From Bolinopsis microptera (taxonomy: Eukaryota > Ctenophora > Tentaculata > Lobata > Bolinopsidae), in NCBI RefSeq assembly GCF_026151205.1, contig NC_087079.1, positions 1,762,028-1,826,027 of the forward strand: a stretch of 64,000 bases of DNA, given 5' to 3'. The notes beneath the pieces were generated by a model. The model was not told where the DNA came from, searched no databases, and was given only the letters and a program-made list of their open reading frames with translations. Below, one piece after another: positions 52,601 to 61,600 of this stretch; position 1 is the first letter of the stretch, and each line of letters starts with the position of its first letter. The position numbers and the translations under genes were made by a program.

Positions 52601-55600
52601 GAGCATGACACTTCCGGAACCCTAAACACACTCCTTCATCACTAAATCGGTAGTTATGTGATGCAGAATATCATCATTCTGACAGCCGCCATACCATCAT
52701 TCTGACAGCCGTTTGAATTTTCTGTTTTAATTTGTTAACACATGTTTATTGAGGGTTGTTGAGGGTATGAATGCATTTTTCTAGAGTTGTTTGATACACC
52801 AGTACCAGGTCTTATAGGGATAACTTTAACAACAAGATCACAAAACTGCCTCATATTTATGCAATGTCAAAATTTGAAAGTGTATTTCCAAATATTTCAG
52901 TAATAAATCATTTTTAGCCTTTCTTTCAGTGATGGAAGTGTTTATTTGTGTTTTTAGTATATGCAAACCTGTTTAATATGCCCAAAATCAAGTTTCTAAC
53001 AAAGTAATTTGATCTTTGATAAAAACTTCATTCTGACAGCCGCATCATTCTGACAGCCTTACACCCGTAAATATCACTACCATATTTACCCCAAATACTT
53101 AATCTTGATTTATAAAACTTGACATGATATTTAATTTATTAAATCATGTCATCACTTGAAAGGTACACACATTCCCTTGACTAAATCATGATACTAAATC
53201 AAAATTGAGTATGAAAATATCATATTCATAAAATTCCAGCTATATACATCCAGACGAAGCAATACGATTCTGCCAAAAAAGTGTGCTTAGAAGCATTGAA
53301 GATTGGAGACAAATTTGGTGCAAACATCGAAGAAAAATCTAGGTATAAAAACTTATGTTTTCTGTTTCCTTGCATAAATTTTGAATCTTCCAAAATGTCT
53401 CTGTTTTAAACAAAGTTATTGACAGAAAAGTTTCTATTTGAATTTCTTCCAAAATGTCTCCTTTTATTCTGATTATTTTCCGATTACCGCAACGGTAGAA
53501 TATTTTCAAAATTGTCCTTCCGTTAAAGTTTTCTCCGGATATACCTTGATGGCAACTTGTGTCACTCTCATCGGCCACACTGATTGGTCACACTGATTGG
53601 TCACTTTTTAACGGCCCCAACGTTAATGTGGCTCTAGCTATGTGTTGGTTCAGCCGAATTAATTATTATGTTTAATCAAGTTTATTTTTCTCGTTAGTTG
53701 TCATCTGGCCAAACATTAAGCAACTTATATTGCAGTACCATTTATCAATTTGTATATCAAAATGTGTCATTGTAATTTTGCATGGCTGAAATGTAACGCT
53801 TGATTTATATATATAATGATTAATTGAATTTTCAAATAAAAAAAATAAAAAAACTGGTCAAAGATTCAGCAAAAACCGCGATATTTTGGTCAAGGATACG
53901 GCAAAAAGTTGCTCTTCATAAATCTTCCAACATCTCTTTTTCTATTCTGAGAATTTTCATTATATTCCTTTTGATGAACACCTTGAAGTTTTTTCCGGAT
54001 ATTTAGATTCCAGCACCTCGATGGTGACTTGAGTCACTCACACTGAACACAATAATTGAGTAATTGGTCACTCGTAAAAAATTCAGTGGAAACTGTGAAA
54101 TTCTGGCATTAATAAAGTGTGAATTTCAGGTGTCTTGCTCGTATTGGAAAGGCATGTCTTGAAATGAGAGATTTGAATGATGCAATATGGAAATATGAGG
54201 AAGCACTTTCGGTATTTGATGGACCCTCAATTGAGAAGGTGCTGGACCAACTTTTATTCTGCTTACATGACAATTTGTAGTTTTGTCATTTATCTGACAG
54301 ATATTGTGTTTCATGCCCCTAATTTTTCATGATATTAGACTTGAAATTCTTGATTTCCTTCAGATAAAACCAGGGTCTTTCTACAAAGATTTCCAAATAG
54401 ATGAGACTCTGAAGCTTGCAGCTGTGAAGAAGAAAGAAATGGGACATGAGGCATTTTCCAGGAAAGAATATGATACGGCACTTTTCTTCTACGATAAGGC
54501 AATCCAGATGGATCCGACACAAATGTCATTTTATAGCAGCAAAGGGGGTGAGTTGACTTGAAAAAGCTCTTTTACATTATATTTGTAACTTGTAAGGATA
54601 ACAACAACTGATAACCAGTTATTAATTACTTTAAGGGGAGATACACCAAAACCGTTTTTGCTCCGAACATCGATTTTATTTTATATTATTTTTAAATAGA
54701 CAAAAAGAATAAGATTGTACACCTTCAAAAATTTAAAAAAATATTCCCTCATCGAGAAAAAAAATATTTTTCTTTTTCGAAAATTTTTAAAATTTGGAGA
54801 AGTCTGTCACTGTAATACCGATAGTTCGGCCATTTAAAAAGTTTTTTGGCTGATTTTTTACTGAACATTACTTACACTCCGTACTAGAAGCCATTGAAAG
54901 GATTATATAATTGAACAATAAATGACCAAGTTACAGACCGAACAAGGTGAAAAAATAAAAATTGGGATTTTTGCCTACCACCAAAGTTGTACATTTCACC
55001 ACCCGCCCAGGTCATCAGATATCGCTTCAAAAATTCTTGTGAGTGTAGTTGATGATCATGGCAAGCTTTTTGGAACCGGATTTCTCTCAATTTTGAGTTT
55101 TAAGCTATGCAATGTGGCCTCAAACGACTTAGTAAAATTCATCGTAAAAAAGGGCAAAAAAGGCAGATTTAAGGCTTAAAATGCCTATTTAACTCAAAAA
55201 GTATCAGTTTTTTTGAAATAATTTTTACAGGATCGTAATCAGCTTGGTAAGACGAATCTTTAAGTACCAAATTTATAATAGTTAAAGACGCAAAATTTTT
55301 AAAAAAATGTGTACAATTTGTACAACATTTATACAAGGGGGGACCCTTGTGTTCGAGCTAGAAAATTATTTAAGACAATTTGTCTTCTAAAAGCACCTAT
55401 TTGGTACTAAAAGATTCGTCTTACCAAGCTGATTACGATCCTGTAAAAATTATTTCAAAAAACTGATACTTTTTGAGTTATAGGCATTTAAGCCTTAAAT
55501 CTGCCTTTTTTGCCCTTTTTTACGATGAATTTTACTAAGTCGTTTGAGGCCACATTGCATAGCTTAAAACTCAAAATTGAGAGAAATCCGGTTCCAAAAA

Positions 55601-58600
55601 GCTTGCCATGATCATCAACTACACTCACAAGAATTTTTGAAGCGATATCTGATGACCTGGGCGGGTGGTGAAATGTACAACTTTGGTGATAGGCAAAAAT
55701 CCCAATTTTTATTTTTTCACCTTGTTCGGTCTGTAACTTGGTCATTTATTGTTCAATTATATAATCCTTTCAATGGCTTCTAGTACGGAGTGTAAGTAAT
55801 GTTCAGTAAAAAAATCAGCCAAAAAACTTTTTAAATGGCCGAACTATCGGTATTACAGTGACAGACTTCTCCAAATTTTAAAAATTTTCGAAAAAGAAAA
55901 ATATTTTTTTTCTCGAGGAGGGAATATTTTTTTAAATTTTTGAAGGTGTACAATCTTATTCTTTTTGTCTATTTAAAAATAATATAAAATAAAATCGATG
56001 TTCGGAGCAAAAACGGTTTTGGTGTATCTCCCCTTAATGTTTCTTATAATACTTATGGTGAATTAAAATTATTGGATTATAATGTGCTGATCATAACAAA
56101 ATATGTCCACTTTCAGCTGTTTACTTAAAGAAAAAGGATTATTTGTCAGCCAAGAACATGTGCTCTGAAGCTGTAGAAATTGGAAAAAAGTTAGGGGCTT
56201 GCAATAGAGACCTATCCAGGTATTGATAAAAATGTAATCTTCAGTACCTCTATAAGTAGTCAGATGTAATTAGGTAATTAAGAGGAGCTCAATAATATAT
56301 GTGGCCCTGCTCTGCGCACTTCTTTTTGGTCAAGTTGTTATTTGTGTCAAGCCTACGCCCTACACAACTACACGGTACGTGTGTAATAAATGCAATTTCA
56401 AAGATCGCTGGAATGGATTGGAAAGGCATGCTATGCTATGGGGGATGTTTACAGTGCTGCCAGGAATTACAAAGAAGCACTGATACTGCATGACGACAAA
56501 AAGCTGCATAAAGAGCTTGAAAAGGTGCCAGATTAGATAATTATAACCGATAAATCATTAGCTTTGATTATAAATAAATTAAGTTGCATTATTCAAGTTT
56601 GTTTCTAGAAATGGAACCATAGTAAGAAAAAAGCTAATTGGTTTTTCTAAATTATTTTTCTCTATAGATTGATTCGGAAGCTAAAGAATTGCTCCTTCAA
56701 ACAGGTAGCTATGAAATTACCTTTATTACACGAAATAATATAAATATAAGCGTAGCATACTGTAGACCTCGAACCTTCCTGACAACTTCATCGTAGGGCC
56801 TGTTTTGTCTCTTTAATGCTTATCCTATACCACTTAGCTTTAACTTTACATCAAGCAGAATAGTAATGATTTTTATTCAAGCTTTGAGACGTGTAGCTTG
56901 AGTAGGTAAAGTATCAGATACCAATCGATCAAGATACCCTTCCATTGCAATGCAAAAAAAAAATACGTTTCTGGATTGGAAAGCTCTCTGAGTCTGTCTC
57001 AGCCAACTTCGTTTTTTAATAACTTTGATATAAAGATAGAATTAGAATGTTACTCCACTTTTCAGATAATCTATCTGTCGAGAAGATAGCTGCTGCAGGT
57101 GAAATGATTACACGAATTTTCATCGACCGCAAGATGAGATACAAAACAGATTATGAGAGACCTGTTATGTTCCCTCGCGCTCCACAGCAGACCTTTGTTG
57201 ATGCCTTTACTGCAGCAGATACTACTAAGAAGTGCTTGGCTCAAAAAGACCGGCAATTTCAATATGAAGCAGAAGTTGATCTTTATAAGGCACTTGAAAG
57301 ATTAGAAAGCAAAAGAAAGATCATTGTCTTGCACAATTTTAGTTTTTCAGAAGAACAAGCTAGGTTGTATGGGGGTACAAATGTTTCTCAAGGTGAACAC
57401 GATTTTGTTGTTATTGTTAGAAACTATGCAGTTATATTGTTTGAAGTTAAATCGCCAAAACAGATTGAGGAGAGAGCTTTTAAACGCAACTTAAAGATAT
57501 CATGAAGTGTAAATTTGCGAATTCTTCAAAGATACTCGAAACTTGGGTAGTGAGCTAGGCTTGGTAATTCTGCCACAATCCCAAAATAGCTCCGTCGTAA
57601 TTGCTTCACAAGCTGAGATAATATGGGGTATATCAATTACATTTTTCCAAGTAGTGGCTAGGTGACGGGATAGCATATACGACATGTGTAAAAACGCCTG
57701 ATTTTAATTGTCCATAACAAGTTTTCTGTTGGTTTTTTTGTTGAACGGACAAGATTACCATCAGGTTTAAACCATTATATTTCACATATCTTCCTAAATT
57801 TGGTGTACAGCGATTAATCTAGTTCCTACAAGCAATTAAAGACAGCTCACTTCATGGAATTTGAATGTAGCACGATCAGTGTTCAATTTGTTTACTTTCG
57901 TTCTGTACGGTCTTTGTATTTTAAAGTTTGCGAATGTGTGCTTTTTTGAATAACGCGTAATGTGTAGACACGAACCTAACATATGTATTCGTAGTCTGTA
58001 CCCCGTAGATAAAAGTCTTATCTTCCAATTAAAGAATTAATAACTAAGTCAGAGCTGTTACAAATTTCCGCGTTTGTTGTCGACTGCGGCACGTGTTTTC
58101 AGAGTATAGTAGGTCAAGCTTTGCAATTATAACAATATATTAGTTTAGCTTCATTCCATTATCACTGCAACATCTCTTTACTAGTTAACATTTATCAAAA
58201 GACGGTTGATGGTAAGACATTGTGCAGTCGGAGGTTGTAACAACCGTGAGGGAAGAGACACCAGTAGTAGGAGAAGCTTTCTGGTTTTTCATTCCGTCCC
58301 AAGCGATGCAAAACGTCGAACAGCATGGAATAAAAGAGTGAACAGGGCTGACCATGACGTTAGGAGGTTAAAAACCTATAAAATCTGCAGCGACCACTTC
58401 AGCGACTGTGACTACAAAGAGAAGGACTGGGAGCACTATGTAAAGACAGGGAGTGTCACACGTAATCGCATGAGGTTGAATGACACATGCATCCCCAATA
58501 CCGACCCCAACACAGGCGAAATTCGTCTATATATACCGGGCCAGCCAGCCGAGAAACGACCCAGACGGTCGATCTTGAAGACAGTGGCAGTAGAATCTGA

Positions 58601-61600
58601 GCCGTACGAACGCCAAGATTCTAGCGATGAAGTTTCATCTACTGATGACGATTTAGATTGTTACTGGGACTATTTAGAGCAACTTGCTGTCTCAAGAGTA
58701 GCTCAGACACAAACAGTCGACTCAGATTTTGCAGACGTCGTCATTCAGCCTGATCCGAATGAATGCGATAATGCTTTGTTGATTTCTGATTCTGACGACG
58801 ATGAATCTATAACAGACGAAGATAATGATCCTGACTTCCCAGAACCTAGTCGAAGGATTGCTCAGACCAACTTGACCACTCATGGGCCTCAGCGGAGAAA
58901 AGATTATAGAAAGAGAATTGCTGAATTTTCCTGGGTGATCGTCTCAGTAGAGCTCCTTTTTTCGCTTTTTAAATGGTGCCCATTGTGTGGCTCGTCTGCT
59001 GAGGCTCTTCCGAGCAGCTATGTGATAGGATATGTGGCATATGTTAATTACCAGTGTTTTGGAAAACTAGGTCATCAAGGTGTTTGGACTTCCTCTTCTA
59101 ATTCGGGCAGACTTCTTCATATGAATATACTTGTGAATACGGCATCTAGCCTTTGTGGCATCGGGCAGACTGTACTGTCTAATTTGTTTAAAACATTGAA
59201 GATGCCTACAATGAGTTTTAATTCTTACCAAGAGCACGGGAAAGTCTGGCTGTTTCCTGCAGTGTATTCCATGTTTATTGACATGAGAGATCGTGCTGTT
59301 GAAAGTATTCGAGGAAAGTCAAACTTGATCCTTACAGGAGACGGGCAGTTCGATTCACCCGGTCACACAGCGAAGTATTGCGTCTATACAGTCATGGAGC
59401 ACGGTTCCGGACGTGTCATTGATTTCTTCATTGCACAGAGAGGGTTGAACATGGAGGAACTTGAAAGGGCAGCGTGCAGAGAACTGCTCCTAAAATTGAT
59501 TGGAAAAGGGATTGATGGGTTCAGTTTAGTGACTGATAGACATTCTGGTATTAAAACTATGATAAGAGACGTAACGGATTTCAAAAACATAAATCACTAT
59601 TTTGATATCTGGCACCTTGCTAAAAATATTAGCAAAACCCTTGGTAAAATGACTAAGCTAAAACGGAATGCAGCACTGCTACCTTGGGTGAAAAAACTTC
59701 TCAATCATTTCTGGTACTCCTGTCGCAATTGTGGAGGGGATAAAAGAAAGTTGATTGAAACCTGGCTATCCTTTTTGCTCCACATATCGAACACTCATCG
59801 ATGGACTACAGGGACCTTTAGTAAGTTAAGAGGAAACCAACCACACCCATCGTTTACCAAAGTGTTTACTTGTGCACATGGCAGGCGAATCAGAAAAGCT
59901 AGTTATAATAGAGGTAAGTGGCTCAAACGTTCATCTCGAACATTCAAGGACCTGTTTGCAAAGCTGACTAAGAAACAATTGATTGAGGACATACAACACT
60001 GCTCATCATTTCTACACACTGGAAGCCTCGAGAATTATCATTGTGTTAGGCTCAAGTACCTGCCCAAGCGTATAGGGTTCACCAGAGCAACTACAGCAAT
60101 CAAGTCAATGATAGCAATCATTGAAGTAAATGCAAACATCGGGACTTCAGATGAGAATAGACGGAATTTGTATGCTGCCTACTCTAAAGCTCAGGCCAAT
60201 TGGGTCCTCAAGAAAGTTCATTCAAAGAAAGACTTTAGCTACCGTTCTAGTATAATGAGTGCTATTCAAGACAGTGTGACTGCTCAGAAGCCGCTAGTTA
60301 TAGACATGTCAGAATACATACCCCTGGATCTGCCTAAGAACATGGCTCCAATCCCCAAACCGGATAAGGATGAAATGTTTGAGAAACATCGCTCAAGAAT
60401 GGCCCTTGAGTGACTAAATTCGGAACTCGAAAACTGTGATTGTATTTAATTCTTATCTATTTTATCGTCAAATAGACGTAAGATCTTTTTGGCTTAATAT
60501 TTTTACTTTCATAGTTTATTAACTAAATCATCTTTCGTTCTGTAACCATTTATTGTAACATAGTGGGTTTAAACTTATAACTATTCGTTTGTTTGATAAC
60601 TGAGTTTCTATCGTTCTCAAAAATGCCATCAAATTCAGAACATGTCATTTCATGGTGATCACGCAGATTTGAACGAGTCGTGCGACTTAGACGACTTCAG
60701 TCATTTTGAGCCAGATTTATACCCTGGATCTGACCACTCCAGTGACGACGACATGGTTACCCCTCCTATTTACAATAGTGACGGTGAAGAAGATGAAACG
60801 ATAGATAGCGCATTTTTTGCAAACATTACGCAAGACAGATTGTCGAAATCGGTCAACGAATGGTGTACTTGTAATAAGTGCAAAATGATGAGTACTGAGA
60901 GAGAGTCGGTTTGTTGCAGTGATTCATTGACTATACATCGTCACAGGGGTTCGCTGGAATGTGTCACAGAAGGAGAGATGTTTCAGCATATGGTCTTATC
61001 TGAACAAGGACTTAGATATTCAAGATACCTGTTTAGTTTCACCATCAATGATGCTGTAAAACGGGGAAACTATCTAAAAGCACATTTGACACCAAAAAAG
61101 TGGAGATATTTAGCCTACAAATCATTTGTGAATTTGATAAGCTCCCAAGATTTGGATAGAAAGGTTCGATACGTACTTCCATCATGTGTTGTGTCGGCGA
61201 TCCGAGAAAAGTTTCCAAACACAGATGGATCAAGATATACGGGTTTTATCAGTATCGGAACTGATGATGGACATATTTTGCCATGAACTTAACAAGTAAA
61301 TGTTTGTATCAAGAAAAAACTATTTATAATTTAAGGTTAGTTTAAGTAATAGGTTCTTTCTAACGTGTATTGTTATTTAGCGTTTGGTAATTGAATGTTT
61401 TTCTTCCTACAACATTACACAGCAGTACGTAAACTTATAAGACAATTATTTGATGCTTGTGTATATTATGCACATTATACAACCACAATTTTCGAAAGAT
61501 AAAAGTCAAATCTATCAAGTGTCGTTAATTTGAAGATTTTATCAATTAAATTGGCGCCACAGCACATGAATAAAAATGTGCATTTTAACACTGTTTCTAT

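Noticed and set aside
54922-55745. Two identical 85-codon frames on opposite strands as a gene pair
   Set aside because: They mirror each other only because they lie in the inverted arms of a foldback element.
56299-56493. Small frames overlapping TPR exon 6
   Set aside because: Other frames of the real exon 56404-56524, which fits the TPR repeat and the splice phases.
58209-60413. THAP protein as a host transcription factor or P element
   Set aside because: The DDE residues, TTAA duplications and inverted ends show a transposase; P elements make 8-bp duplications.
60642-61286. A P2X receptor gene
   Set aside because: No transmembrane segments or extracellular cysteine pattern; only the cytosolic ballast-like domain is present, inside a transposon.
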